Origin: JACCTU01 sp963848525
Lineage (GTDB): Bacteria; Actinomycetota; Thermoleophilia; Gaiellales; Gaiellaceae
DNA length: 64,000 nt
NCBI GenBank assembly: GCA_963848525.1
Contig: CAWKDZ010000003.1
Coordinates: 62,001-126,000 of the forward strand
Direction: 5' to 3'
A model generated the notes under the pieces. The model was not told the origin of the DNA. It searched no databases and saw only the letters and a list, made by a program, of their open reading frames with translations. A program made the position numbers and the translations under genes. This document shows positions 43,977 through 52,393 of this stretch, in pieces (position 1 is the first letter of the stretch; every line of letters starts with the position of its first letter).

Positions 43977-44978
43977 GTGGCCGACGACGCTGCCGTGCCC
44001 ACCCCCGCCGAAGCGAAGGAGCGCCTCGAGCAGGCGCTGTTCGAGATCCGGCGCGTGATCGCAGGACAGGACGCCATGCTCGAGCGGGTGCTGGTCTGTC
44101 TGCTCTCGCAGGGCCATCTGCTGCTCGAAGGCGTGCCTGGCCTCGCCAAGACGCTGACGGTGAAGACCGCGGCGAGCGTGCTCGGCGGGACGTTCTCGCG
44201 CGTGCAGTTCACGCCCGACCTCGTGCCGTCGGACCTCGTCGGCACGCGCATCTTCCGGCCGGACTCGGGCGCGTTCGACACCGAGCTCGGCCCGGTCTTC
44301 TGCAACTTCCTGCTCGCGGACGAGATCAACCGCGCGCCGGCGAAGGTGCAGTCGGCGCTGCTCGAGGTGATGCAGGAGCGCCAGGTCACGATCGGTCACA
44401 CGACGTACCCCGTGCCTGCTCCCTTCCTCGTGATGGCGACGCAGAACCCGATCGAGTCCGAAGGCACGTATCCCTTGCCGGAGGCCCAGGTCGATCGCTT
44501 CATGCTCAAGGTCCTGATCGGCTACCCCGAGCACGACGAGGAGCTGACGATCGTGCAGCGCCAGCTCGTCGAACCACCGGACCTGCGCGAGGTCCTGACG
44601 CTCGAGGAGCTCGAGTCGCTCCAGCGGACGGTCGCCGAGGTCTACGTCGACCCGGGGCTGATCAGCTACTCGGTCGCAGTCGCGACCGCCACGCGCGAAC
44701 CGGGTCCCGAGCTGAAGGACTACGTCGCGTTCGGTGTCAGCCCGCGCGGCCCGATCAGCCTCGTGCAGGCGTCGCGCGCGCTCGCCGTCGTGCGCGGGCG
44801 CGACTACGTGCTCGTCGAGGATCTCCAGGCGCTCTCGATGGACGCGCTGCGGCACCGGCTAGTCCTCACGTACCAGGCGCTCGCCGAGGGCGTGACGCCC
44901 GACGCGATCCTCGAGCGCGTGCTCGCGTCGGTGCCGCTGCCGGAGCTCGACCTCGGGCGGGCGACGAGCGCGGCGTGA
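43977..44978 (+). CDS. MoxR-family AAA+ ATPase (second copy)
   Basis: A 333-residue MoxR/RavA-like ATPase with canonical Walker A LLLEGVPGLAKTLTVK, Walker B LLADEINRAPAKVQSALLEVM, sensor VMATQNPIESEGTYPLPEAQVDRF and C-terminal SPRGPISLVQASRAL. GTG at 43977 has the ribosome site AAGGAG. It heads the operon MoxR-DUF58-BatA-secreted protein-BatB. In such operons MoxR is thought to chaperone or remodel VWA proteins at the membrane. It is a paralogue of 16385-17350 but clearly different in sequence. Confidence 0.93.
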   Translation: MADDAAVPTPAEAKERLEQALFEIRRVIAGQDAMLERVLVCLLSQGHLLLEGVPGLAKTLTVKTAASVLGGTFSRVQFTPDLVPSDLVGTRIFRPDSGAFDTELGPVFCNFLLADEINRAPAKVQSALLEVMQERQVTIGHTTYPVPAPFLVMATQNPIESEGTYPLPEAQVDRFMLKVLIGYPEHDEELTIVQRQLVEPPDLREVLTLEELESLQRTVAEVYVDPGLISYSVAVATATREPGPELKDYVAFGVSPRGPISLVQASRALAVVRGRDYVLVEDLQALSMDALRHRLVLTYQALAEGVTPDAILERVLASVPLPELDLGRATSAA

Positions 44979-45041
44979 GCGCGTCCTGCGACGTTCGCGG
45001 CGTTCGCGGAGCCGACCCCGGACCGGCCGGGCCCGGGGGAG

Positions 45042-45911
45042 ATGCCCGACGCGCTGCTGCGCGCGCTCGACGTCACGATCGGACGGCGGGTCGAGGCGTT
45101 GCTCGCCGGCGACTACCGCAGCGCCGTGCTCGGTCAGGGCAGCGAGCTCGCGCAGGTGCGGCCCTACGTCGCCGGTGACGACCCACGGCAGATCGAGTGG
45201 AACGTGACCGCGCGCACCGGGCTGCCGCACGTGCGCGTGCAGCTCGCCGAGCGCGTGATGGTGACGTGGCTCGTCCTCGACACGTCGCCGTCGATGACGT
45301 TCGGGACCGCGGACCGGCGCAAGGCGGACGTCGCGGAAGGCGTCGCGCTCGCGGTCGGGCACGTCGCGACGCGCCGGGGCAACCGCCTCGGCGTGGTCAC
45401 GTTCGGCGGCGCCGACCCGACCGCTCTGCCGCCGCGTCAGGGGCGTGCCGGGCTGCTCGGCCTGCTCCTCGCGCTCCGCAACGAGGCCGACGAGGCCTCG
45501 CCCGGCGCGACCTCGCTCGGCGAGGCGTTCCTTCGCGCCGGCGGGCTGGCGCGCCAGCGCGCGCTCGTCGTGGTCGTCTCCGACTTCCGCGGCCCGATCG
45601 ACTGGCGCAGGCCCCTGCTCGAGCTGGCGGGACGACACGACGTGATCGCTGTCGAGATTCGCGACCCGCGCGAGGAGCGCCTGCCGAACGTGGGCGACCT
45701 CTGGCTGGTCGACCCGGAGACCGGCGAGCAGCTGCGGGTGAACACGCGCGACCGCAAGCTGCGGGAGCGCTACGAGGCGGCCGCCGTCCAGGAGCGCAGC
45801 GGGCTCGCCCGCGTGTTCGCCGCCGCCGGCGTCCGCCACGTCGTCCTGTCGACCTCGGGCGAGTGGCTGCGCCCGCTCGCGATCTTCCTGCGCGGAGGGC
45901 GGCGGCGGTGA
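45042..45911 (+). CDS. DUF58/VWA-like protein, partner of MoxR (second copy)
   Basis: A 289-residue cytoplasmic protein with no membrane helix. The DUF58 signature is LAGDYRSAVLGQGSELAQVRPYVAGDDPRQIEWNVTARTG, followed by a VWA-like fold with an intact metal site LVLDTSPSMTFG (DxSxS). This contrasts with the degraded site in the first DUF58 protein. ATG at 45042 lies 63 bases after moxR with GGGGGAG just before it. Its stop overlaps the BatA GTG by 4 bases. Confidence 0.9.
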   Translation: MPDALLRALDVTIGRRVEALLAGDYRSAVLGQGSELAQVRPYVAGDDPRQIEWNVTARTGLPHVRVQLAERVMVTWLVLDTSPSMTFGTADRRKADVAEGVALAVGHVATRRGNRLGVVTFGGADPTALPPRQGRAGLLGLLLALRNEADEASPGATSLGEAFLRAGGLARQRALVVVVSDFRGPIDWRRPLLELAGRHDVIAVEIRDPREERLPNVGDLWLVDPETGEQLRVNTRDRKLRERYEAAAVQERSGLARVFAAAGVRHVVLSTSGEWLRPLAIFLRGGRRR

Positions 45912-46870
45912 GCTTCGAGTGGCCGCTCGCGCTGCTCGCGCTGCTGCTCGTGCCGCTCGTGATCGTGCTGTACGTCTGGCGCGAGCGCCGGCGCGCCGCG
46001 TCGGCCTCGCAGTTCACGAACCCCGCCCTCCTGCCGAACCTCGTCCCGCGCACGCCCGGCCGGCGGCGCTACGTCCCGCTCGCGCTGCTCCTGCTCGCGC
46101 TCTCGACGATGCTCGTCGGCGTCGCGCGTCCGCACGCCACCGTCTCCGTGCCGCGCGAGGAGGCGACGATCGTGCTCGCGATCGACGTCTCCGACTCGAT
46201 GCGGTCGAAGGACGTCCCGCCGACTCGGCTCGTCGCGGCGCGGCGGGCGGTGCGCGAGTTCGTCGCGGACGTCCCTGAGAAGTACCGCGTCGGGCTCGTT
46301 TCGTTCAACGCCCGCGCGATCGCGATCGTCCCACCGACGCGCGACCGGGTCGCGCTGGAGAATGGGCTCATGTCGCTCCGCCCCGGACCGGGGACGGCGA
46401 TCGGGGACGCGATCCAGCTTTCGGTCGACCTCGCGCGCCGCGCCGGCTCGCGGCGGGAAGCCCCGCCGCCGGCCGCAGTGGTCGTGCTCTCCGACGGCGC
46501 GCAGACGGTCGGCCGCGTCCAGGCGCCCGCTGCGGCGAGACGCGCCCGCGCGCTCCGCACGCCCGTCTACACCGTCGTGATCGGCACGCCGAACGGCACG
46601 ATCGAGCGTACGCTCGTCGGCGGCTTCCGCGAGATCACGCGCGTCCCGTCGAACCCGGCGGCGCTCGACCAGATCGCGCGCACGTCCGGCGGCGAGGCGT
46701 TCGCGGCGGCGGACGCTGACAGCCTGAAGCAGGTCTACGAGCAGCTCGGCTCGCAGCTGGGCTCGCGGAAGGAGGAGCGCGAGATCACCGACTACTTCTC
46801 CGCGGGCGCGGTGGTCTTCCTGCTCGCGGGGGCGGCGCTGTCGACGCTCTGGTTCCGGAGGGTCCCGTGA
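45908..46870 (+). CDS. BatA-like VWA membrane protein
   Basis: A 320-residue protein with two N-terminal membrane helices (about 6-25 and 58-76), an outward VWA domain with intact MIDAS motif LAIDVSDSMRSKDVPPTRL and later GPGTAIGDAIQLS, VVVLSDGAQT, and a C-terminal membrane helix (AVVFLLAGAALSTLWF). This is the BatA/BatB layout known from Bacteroides aerotolerance operons. GTG at 45908 overlaps the DUF58 stop. Its paralogue lies at 47562-48587 with a secreted protein gene between them. Confidence 0.9.
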   Translation: MSFEWPLALLALLLVPLVIVLYVWRERRRAASASQFTNPALLPNLVPRTPGRRRYVPLALLLLALSTMLVGVARPHATVSVPREEATIVLAIDVSDSMRSKDVPPTRLVAARRAVREFVADVPEKYRVGLVSFNARAIAIVPPTRDRVALENGLMSLRPGPGTAIGDAIQLSVDLARRAGSRREAPPPAAVVVLSDGAQTVGRVQAPAAARRARALRTPVYTVVIGTPNGTIERTLVGGFREITRVPSNPAALDQIARTSGGEAFAAADADSLKQVYEQLGSQLGSRKEEREITDYFSAGAVVFLLAGAALSTLWFRRVP

Positions 46871-47565
46871 AGGTCGCGCTTGCGGTGGTCGCCTGCTTCG
46901 CGACCGCGCTGGCGGTCGGAGTCGGCGACGCGCGCGCCACGAACGAGTGCCGCGGCCTGATGGTCTGCGTCCCGGTCGCCGGGCCCTGGGTCGTGGTGCC
47001 TGCGCCGACGCGGCGCGTCGAGTACGAGGTCGCGTGCCCGCGGCGCTACATCGTCGGCGGCCTCGATGCGGAGCTCAGCGACCGGGCGATCGACGTCACC
47101 TTCCCGGGCAACCTCGGCAGCCCGGTCAACCCCGGGATCACGACCTCGTCGACGGCGATCTTCCGCGGCCTCTACACCGGCGCCCGGGCGCGGACGGCGA
47201 CGTTCCGGCCCCACATCGGCTGCATCCCGCCGACGGGCGGCGGCGGCAGCCCGCCCGCGCTCGTCAACTTCGCGATCTACCCGCCCGGGCGGCCGACCGT
47301 GCGTCGCGTGCGCACGGTCTCCCTCGGTGCCGGCGTCCGCCGCGTCGTGCAGGGCTGTGCCCGCGGTGAGCGGCTGCTGTCGGCCTCGCACGCGATCGGC
47401 TTCTTCACGAGCGTGCCGCCGGCGAGTGCGATCGTCGCGGCCGTGAGCTCGTCGCGGACGGTGAGGAACGCACGCGTCGCCGTGCGCGTCGAGGTCGAGC
47501 CGGTGGCGCGGAACGCGCGCGCGGTCGTCCAGGTACACGCCCTCTGCGCGGGGACGGGCCGATGA
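46867..47565 (+). CDS. Secreted protein of unknown function between the Bat-like genes
   Basis: A 232-residue exported protein. The signal peptide (KVALAVVACFATALAVGVGDARA) is followed by a Cys-containing beta-rich domain with five or six cysteines (ECRGLMVCVP, YEVACPRRYIVGG, HIGCIPP, VVQGCARGE, VHALCAG), suggesting disulfides. GTG at 46867 overlaps the BatA stop and its own stop overlaps the BatB ATG, so it is an obligate operon member. I do not recognise a family. It might be the client or extracellular ligand of the VWA proteins. Confidence 0.75.
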   Translation: MKVALAVVACFATALAVGVGDARATNECRGLMVCVPVAGPWVVVPAPTRRVEYEVACPRRYIVGGLDAELSDRAIDVTFPGNLGSPVNPGITTSSTAIFRGLYTGARARTATFRPHIGCIPPTGGGGSPPALVNFAIYPPGRPTVRRVRTVSLGAGVRRVVQGCARGERLLSASHAIGFFTSVPPASAIVAAVSSSRTVRNARVAVRVEVEPVARNARAVVQVHALCAGTGR

Positions 47566-48587
47566 GCTTCGAGCGTCCCTGGCTCCTGCTCGGACTGCTC
47601 CTCGTTCCGCTCGCCGTCTGGCTGTACGTCGTCGTGCAGCGGCGGCGCGCCCGCTACGCGGTGCACTTCACGAACCTCGCGGTGTTGCGCGAGGTCGCGC
47701 GCGGGCGTGCCTGGCGGAAGCACGTTCCCGCCGTGCTCCTGCTCGCGGCACTTGCGGCGCTGCTCGTCGGCGTCGCCCGGCCGCACATGCGCGGCCTCGT
47801 CCCGCAGGACCGCGCGACGGTCGTGCTCGTGCTCGACGTCTCGCGCTCGATGGAGGCGAGGGACGTGAAGCCGAACAGGATCGAGGCGGCGAAGCAGGCG
47901 ATCCGGCTCTTCCTCGACGAGGCGCCGGACAAGCTGCGGGTCGGGCTGGTCGTCTTCGCGGGGGTGCCGCAGGTCGCGTCGCCGGCGACGACCGACCACG
48001 AGCAGGTGAGCCTCTCGCTCGACGTGCTCGGTCAGTACGCGACGTTCGGCGGCACGGCCATCGGCGACGCGCTGGCGATGGCGGTCGACCTCGGCCAGCA
48101 GACGCTCGCGCGCGACAATGCCGACCCCGAGGCGGCGCCGGCCGACGGGGAGGAGCGGCAGAAGCTCGTTTCGATCCTCTTCCTCTCCGACGGCGCGCAA
48201 CGCCAGGGGATCCTGCAGCCGCTCGAGGGCGCGCAGCTCGCCAAGGAGGCGGGCATGCCGGTGTACACCGTCGCCCTCGGGACGCCGAACGGGACCGTCC
48301 CGGGCGACCCGGGCGGCTTCGGCGGGGGCGGCGGCTTCTTCCCGCCCGAGCGCATCCCCGTGCCGCCGGACCCGATCACGCTCCGCGCGATCGCGGACGA
48401 GACGGGCGGCGAGTTCACGGACGCGCGCACCGCCGAGACCGTCACGAAGGCGTACAAGGAGCTCGGGCGGAACGTCGGGCGCCGCACGGCGGAGAAGGAG
48501 GTCACGTACGCGTTCGTGCTGGCCGCCGCCGGGCTGCTCCTCGCCGCCGGCCTGCTCTCCAACCTCTGGTCGCCCCGGCTCCCTTAG
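47562..48587 (+). CDS. BatB-like VWA membrane protein
   Basis: A 341-residue paralogue of BatA: N-terminal membrane helices, VWA domain with MIDAS VLVLDVSRSMEARDVKPNRIEAAKQAI, FGGTAIGDALAMAVDL and ILFLSDGAQRQG, then a glycine-rich insert (PGGFGGGGGFFPPERIP) and a C-terminal helix (AFVLAAAGLLLAAGLLSNLW). It ends the second MoxR operon and is followed after 14 bases by a strong terminator hairpin. ATG at 47562 overlaps the preceding stop. Confidence 0.9.
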   Translation: MSFERPWLLLGLLLVPLAVWLYVVVQRRRARYAVHFTNLAVLREVARGRAWRKHVPAVLLLAALAALLVGVARPHMRGLVPQDRATVVLVLDVSRSMEARDVKPNRIEAAKQAIRLFLDEAPDKLRVGLVVFAGVPQVASPATTDHEQVSLSLDVLGQYATFGGTAIGDALAMAVDLGQQTLARDNADPEAAPADGEERQKLVSILFLSDGAQRQGILQPLEGAQLAKEAGMPVYTVALGTPNGTVPGDPGGFGGGGGFFPPERIPVPPDPITLRAIADETGGEFTDARTAETVTKAYKELGRNVGRRTAEKEVTYAFVLAAAGLLLAAGLLSNLWSPRLP

Positions 48588-48601
48588 GCGACAAGGCAAA
48601 T

Positions 48602-48630
48602 GAGAACGGCCGGGGTGGCCGGCCGTTCTC
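48602..48630 (+). terminator. Terminator hairpin after the second MoxR operon
   Basis: A perfect 12-bp stem GAGAACGGCCGG (48602-48613) pairs with 48619-48630 around GGTGG. It starts 15 bases after the BatB stop and is followed by TGTCCC, with no long T tract. Confidence 0.8.
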
Positions 48631-48639
48631 TGTCCCAGG

Positions 48640-48776
48640 TTGACCTCCCGAAGGAGGAGGTGAGACGAATCCGCGAACGGCCGCCCCGCCCGCGGATCCG
48701 TCGCTATGGACCCCGGCGGCGCCGGGGTCTTGCGGTCTGCCGGGAATGGCATGGGGGCGTCGTCGTTGAAGTGCGC
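48640..48776. other. Structured intergenic segment with perfect Shine-Dalgarno core but no matching start
   Basis: Between the terminator and the VOC gene lie a CCTCC/GGAGG mini-hairpin (about 48646-48659), a perfect anti-16S match GGAGGTGA (48657-48664) without a canonical start 4-9 bases on, and a GACCCCGGC/GCCGGGGTC hairpin (about 48708-48728). An Arg-rich in-frame extension of the VOC gene crosses it but has poor protein character. It could be a small RNA, a leader or a remnant. Confidence 0.35.
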
Positions 48777-49178
48777 ATGGGAGCGGTCGAGGAGCTCAGG
48801 CTCGTCCTCACGGTCGCGGACTTCGAAGGGGCGCTGGCGTTCTACCGAGACGCCCTCGGGCTCGAGCAAGGCCCGGCGTGGGAGAACCAGCCGGGACGCG
48901 TCGCGATCCTGCAGGCCGGCAACGCCACGATCGAGCTCGTCGACGAGGCGCAGGCGGCGGCGATCGACGAGATCGAGGTCGGCCGGCGGGTTGCGGGGCC
49001 GGTGCGCGTCGCGCTCGAGGTCGCGGACAGCGAGGAGACCGCACGGCAGCTGACCGACGCCGGCGGCGAGCTGATCGCGGGCCCGGTCGTCACTCCGTGG
49101 CAGGACCGCAACGTTCGCCTGCGCGCTCCCGACGGCACGCAGCTGACGCTCTTCACCGTGGTCGGAGAGGGCAAGTGA
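48777..49178 (+). CDS. VOC/glyoxalase-fold protein
   Basis: A 133-residue single vicinal-oxygen-chelate domain pair: LRLVLTVADFEGALAFYRDALGLEQGP, ELVDEAQAAAI and GGELIAGPVVTPWQDRNVRLRAPDGTQLTLF. Such proteins bind small molecules or catalyse dioxygenase or isomerase steps; the metal ligands are not all evident. ATG at 48777 is preferred over GTG at 48771. The stop overlaps the next gene's GTG by 4 bases. The substrate is unknown. Confidence 0.78.
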   Translation: MGAVEELRLVLTVADFEGALAFYRDALGLEQGPAWENQPGRVAILQAGNATIELVDEAQAAAIDEIEVGRRVAGPVRVALEVADSEETARQLTDAGGELIAGPVVTPWQDRNVRLRAPDGTQLTLFTVVGEGK

Positions 49179-49987
49179 CCGCTGACGACCGCCGCGCCCG
49201 CTTCCGTGCGCTCCACGAGCGCGAGCAGCTCTTCCTGATGCCGAACCCGTGGGACGTGGGCTCGGCCCGGCTGCTCGAGGCGCGCGGGTTCGAGGCGCTC
49301 GCGACCACGAGCGCCGGCTTCGCGTGGTCGATCGGGAAGCGGGACCGCGAGGTCACGCGCGACGAGCTGGTCGCGCACGTCGCGACCCTCGCCGGCGCGA
49401 CCTCGCTGCCGCTCAACGTCGACAGCGAGCGTTGCTACCCCGACGATCCCGGCGGTGTCGCCGAGACGGTCGCGCAGCTTGCCGAGGCAGGGGCCGCGGG
49501 CTGCTCGATCGAGGACTACGACCCCGGCGCCGACGCGATCGAGGACGTCGCCGTGGCGGCCGAGCGGGTCGCGGTCGCGGCGGAAGCCGCGCGCGGGCTC
49601 CCCGAGCCGCTCGTGCTGACGGCGCGCGCCGAGAACCACATCCACGGAGTCGACGACTTCGAGGACACGCTCGCGCGCCTGCTCGCCTACCGGGAGGCCG
49701 GGGCGGACGTCGTCTACGCGCCCGGGCTGACCGACCTCGCGCAGATCGCGAAGGTGGTCGAGTCCGTCGGCCTGCCCGTGAACGTGATCGTGCTGCCGAA
49801 CGGGCCCTCGGTCGCCGAGCTCGCGTCGGTCGGCGTCCGCCGTGTCTCGACGGGCGGCGCACCGGCGCGCGCGGCCTACGGAGCGCTGCTCGACGCAGTG
49901 CAGGAGCTTGCTGACGCCGGAACGGCCGGCTACGCGGCGCGGGCCGTTTCGACCGCCGACCTCGAGGGGATGCTCGGAGACCGATGA
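49175..49987 (+). CDS. Isocitrate lyase/PEP mutase superfamily enzyme
   Basis: A 270-residue TIM-barrel protein: MPNPWDVGSARLLEARGFEALATTSAGFAWS, LPLNVDSERCYPDDP, AGCSIEDYDP (metal Asp/Glu region) and TARAENHIHGVDDFEDTLARLLAYREAGADVVYAPG. This matches the PEP-mutase/PrpB-like group; members include carboxyphosphonoenolpyruvate mutase-like and 2-methylisocitrate lyase-like enzymes. The catalytic Cys loop of true lyases (KKCGH) is not evident, so an oxaloacetase/phosphonate-type or other activity is possible. Coupled to the VOC gene. Confidence 0.83.
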   Translation: MTADDRRARFRALHEREQLFLMPNPWDVGSARLLEARGFEALATTSAGFAWSIGKRDREVTRDELVAHVATLAGATSLPLNVDSERCYPDDPGGVAETVAQLAEAGAAGCSIEDYDPGADAIEDVAVAAERVAVAAEAARGLPEPLVLTARAENHIHGVDDFEDTLARLLAYREAGADVVYAPGLTDLAQIAKVVESVGLPVNVIVLPNGPSVAELASVGVRRVSTGGAPARAAYGALLDAVQELADAGTAGYAARAVSTADLEGMLGDR

Positions 49988-50048
49988 GTTCCGGAACCGC
50001 CCGCGGTCTAACCCGTAGACCAATGAGAGCGACGGAAGGACGACCCCG

Positions 50049-51491
50049 ATGACCATGGACAGCCGCAAGCGCTGGCTCGCGCTCTACGTGCTCTGCCTCG
50101 GCGACCTGATGATCGTGCTCGACGGAACGATCGTGAACGTCGCCCTGCCGTCGATTCGCGACGACCTCGGCTTCTCGCAGACGTCGCTCGCGTGGGTCGT
50201 GAACGCGTACCTGCTCACGTTCGGTGGCTTCCTGCTGCTCGGCGGGCGGCTCGGCGACCTCTTCGGGCACCGGCGGCTGTTCCTGATCGGGATCGCGCTC
50301 TTCACCGCCGCCTCGCTCGCCTGCGGCGTCGCGAACTCGCAGGAGTTCCTGTTGATCGCGCGCGCGGCGCAGGGTGTCGGCGGCGCAATCGTCTCGGCCG
50401 TCGCCCTCTCGCTTCTGATGACCCTCTTCACCGAACAGGCGGACCGCGCGAAGGCGATGGGCCTGTTCGGCTTCGTGCTCTCGGCCGGAGGCGTGATCGG
50501 CGTGCTGGCCGGCGGCGTGCTCACGGACGTGCTCAACTGGCACTGGATCTTCCTCGTCAACATCCCGATCGGCGTGGCCGTGTACATCCTCTCGCTGCGT
50601 CTGCTGCCGACGGGGAAGGGGCCGGGGGCGACCGGGCGCGTCGACTTCGCCGGCGCGATCACGATCACGGCGTCGTTGATGCTGGCGGTGTACGCGATCG
50701 TGAACGGCAACGAGAAGGGGTGGACCTCGCCGCAGACGCTGGGCCTGCTCGGCGCGGCGCTCGTGCTGTTCCTCGCCTTCCTCGCGATCCAGGCGCGCGT
50801 CTCTTCGCCGCTGGTGCCGCTCGGCCTGTTCCGCAACCGCAACGTCTCGTCCGCGAACGTCGCCGGCGTGCTCCTGGCAGCCGGGATGTTCGCGTACTTC
50901 TTCTTCTCGTCCCTCTACCTCCAGCTCGTGCTCCAGTACACGCCGATGGAGGTCGGGCTCGCGTACCTCCCCGGCACGATCGTCTGGGGCGCCTCGTCGT
51001 TCCTGCTCTCCGACCGGCTCGTGATGCGCTTCGGGATCAAGCCGCCGCTCGTCACCGGGCTCGGGCTGATGACGCTCGCGCTGCTCCTGCTCGCGCGGGT
51101 GCCCGTGGACGGCAACTGGGCGGTCGACGTGCTCCCGGCGACGCTCGCCGCGGGTCTCGGCGCCGGGATCGCGTTCAACCCGCTGCTGCTGGCGGCGATG
51201 AGCGACGTCCCGCAGGAGCAGGCCGGGCTCGCCTCCGGCGTCGTCAATACCGCGTTCATGATGGGCGGCGCCGTCGGTCTCGCGATTCTGGCCAGCCTCG
51301 CCGACCGCCGCACCGAGACCTTGCTCGCCTCCGACGGGCAGGCCGCGGCGCTGAACAGCGGCTACCACGTCGCCTTCGTCGTCGGGGCCATCTTCATGGC
51401 CGCAGCGGCGATCGTCGGGGCGGTGCTGCTCCGTGTCGAGGCTCCTCAGGCGCACGGCTACGCCGAGCCGGCGATGGCGGAGGCCGACTAG
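50049..51491 (+). CDS. DHA2-type MFS drug exporter (EmrB/QacA family)
   Basis: A 14-TM proton-driven exporter of 480 residues. It has DLMIVLDGTIVNVALPSIRDDLGFSQTSLAWVVNAYLL (motif D1), LGGRLGDLFGHRRLF (motif A) and AGGVIGVLAGGVLTDVLNWHWIFLVNIPIG (motif C). Substrates of the family include dyes, antibiotics and quaternary ammonium compounds. ATG at 50049 or 50055 is the start. An AraC-type regulator follows 4 bases after the stop on the same strand and may control it. Confidence 0.9.
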   Translation: MTMDSRKRWLALYVLCLGDLMIVLDGTIVNVALPSIRDDLGFSQTSLAWVVNAYLLTFGGFLLLGGRLGDLFGHRRLFLIGIALFTAASLACGVANSQEFLLIARAAQGVGGAIVSAVALSLLMTLFTEQADRAKAMGLFGFVLSAGGVIGVLAGGVLTDVLNWHWIFLVNIPIGVAVYILSLRLLPTGKGPGATGRVDFAGAITITASLMLAVYAIVNGNEKGWTSPQTLGLLGAALVLFLAFLAIQARVSSPLVPLGLFRNRNVSSANVAGVLLAAGMFAYFFFSSLYLQLVLQYTPMEVGLAYLPGTIVWGASSFLLSDRLVMRFGIKPPLVTGLGLMTLALLLLARVPVDGNWAVDVLPATLAAGLGAGIAFNPLLLAAMSDVPQEQAGLASGVVNTAFMMGGAVGLAILASLADRRTETLLASDGQAAALNSGYHVAFVVGAIFMAAAAIVGAVLLRVEAPQAHGYAEPAMAEAD

Positions 51492-51495
51492 CGGA

Positions 51496-51963
51496 GTGAC
51501 GCCCGTCCACCCGGCTCGGTACCTGCTGCGGGCGAAGGACCTCGCCGACGCTCGCTACCGCGAGCCGCTGGACGTCGCCACGCTCGCGCGTGCGGCCCAC
51601 CTCTCCCGGGCGCACTTCAGCCGCGAGTTTCGCCGTGCGTTCGGTGAGACGCCGCACCAGTACCTGCTGGCACGTCGACTCGAGCGGGCAGCGGCGCTGC
51701 TCCGCAACACCGACCGCTCGGTTGCCGACGTCTGCTTCGCCGTCGGGCTGCGTAGCGTCGGCTCGTTCACGACGAGCTTCGGGCGTGCGTTCGGCGTCTC
51801 GCCGACCGTGTACCGCGCCGCGCACCCCCCGGCGGCGGACCGCGCGCGAATCCCGGCCTGCATGCTGCGCGCCCGCGCCCGCCCCGTACAGCAGTTTTCG
51901 AGAAGACAGGCGCACGCGTCGTGGCTAGCGTCGCAGGCGTCATTCGAAACCGCTGGAGGCTGA
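51496..51963 (+). CDS. AraC-family HTH regulator (minimal, DNA-binding domain only)
   Basis: A 155-residue protein. Residues 1-105 form the two AraC HTHs: YREPLDVATLARAAHLSRAHFSREFRRAFGETPHQYLLARRLERAAALL and VADVCFAVGLRSVGSFTTSFGRAFGVSPTVYR. There is no N-terminal sensor domain; the C-terminal tail is Arg-rich. GTG at 51496 follows the MFS gene by 4 bases, and the stop overlaps the next ATG region (TGACATG). It may control the exporter and the VOC protein as one operon. Confidence 0.88.
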   Translation: MTPVHPARYLLRAKDLADARYREPLDVATLARAAHLSRAHFSREFRRAFGETPHQYLLARRLERAAALLRNTDRSVADVCFAVGLRSVGSFTTSFGRAFGVSPTVYRAAHPPAADRARIPACMLRARARPVQQFSRRQAHASWLASQASFETAGG

Positions 51964-51964
51964 C

Positions 51965-52384
51965 ATGCTGAAGCAGCTCACTCACGTCAACGTCTGGGTC
52001 CACGACCAGGAAGAGGCGCTCGCGTTCTACACCGAGAAGCTCGGCCTCGAGCTTCGCGACGACGTCACGGTGCCCGAGTACGACGACTTCCGCTGGCTCA
52101 CCGTCGGCGTGCCGGGGCAGCCGGACACCGCGCTCGCGTTGATGTCAATCCCCGGAGCGCCGGTCTTCGACGCCGAGACGCAGGAGCAGGTCAAGGAGCT
52201 GGTCGCGAAGGGTGCGGTGCTGGGGCTGTTCTTCTCGACCGACGACTGCCGAGCGACGTACGAGGAGCTCAAGGGCAAGGGCGTTGAGTTCACGGAAGAG
52301 CCCTCGGAGCGGCCGTATGGGATCGACGCAGCGTTCCGCGACCCGTCCGGAAACCACGCGCGTCTCGTGCAGGCGACCGTCTAA
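51965..52384 (+). CDS. VOC/glyoxalase-fold protein
   Basis: A 139-residue VOC protein beginning LTHVNVWVHDQEEALAFYTEKLGLELRDD, with DCRATYEELKGKGVEFTEEPSERPYGIDAAFRDPSGNHARLVQ at the end. His near the N-terminus and Glu late in the sequence are placed as VOC metal ligands. These proteins often give drug or electrophile resistance by binding or modification. The position after an AraC regulator and DHA2 exporter supports, but does not prove, a resistance role. Confidence 0.82.
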   Translation: MLKQLTHVNVWVHDQEEALAFYTEKLGLELRDDVTVPEYDDFRWLTVGVPGQPDTALALMSIPGAPVFDAETQEQVKELVAKGAVLGLFFSTDDCRATYEELKGKGVEFTEEPSERPYGIDAAFRDPSGNHARLVQATV

Positions 52385-52393
52385 GGTGCGGGC

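Noticed and set aside
44975..45178. GTG-started ORF at the MoxR-DUF58 boundary
   Set aside because: It starts with GTGA coupling like a real gene, but the product is Arg/Ala-rich with no homology pattern, and the DUF58 protein fits the other frame starting at ATG 45042.
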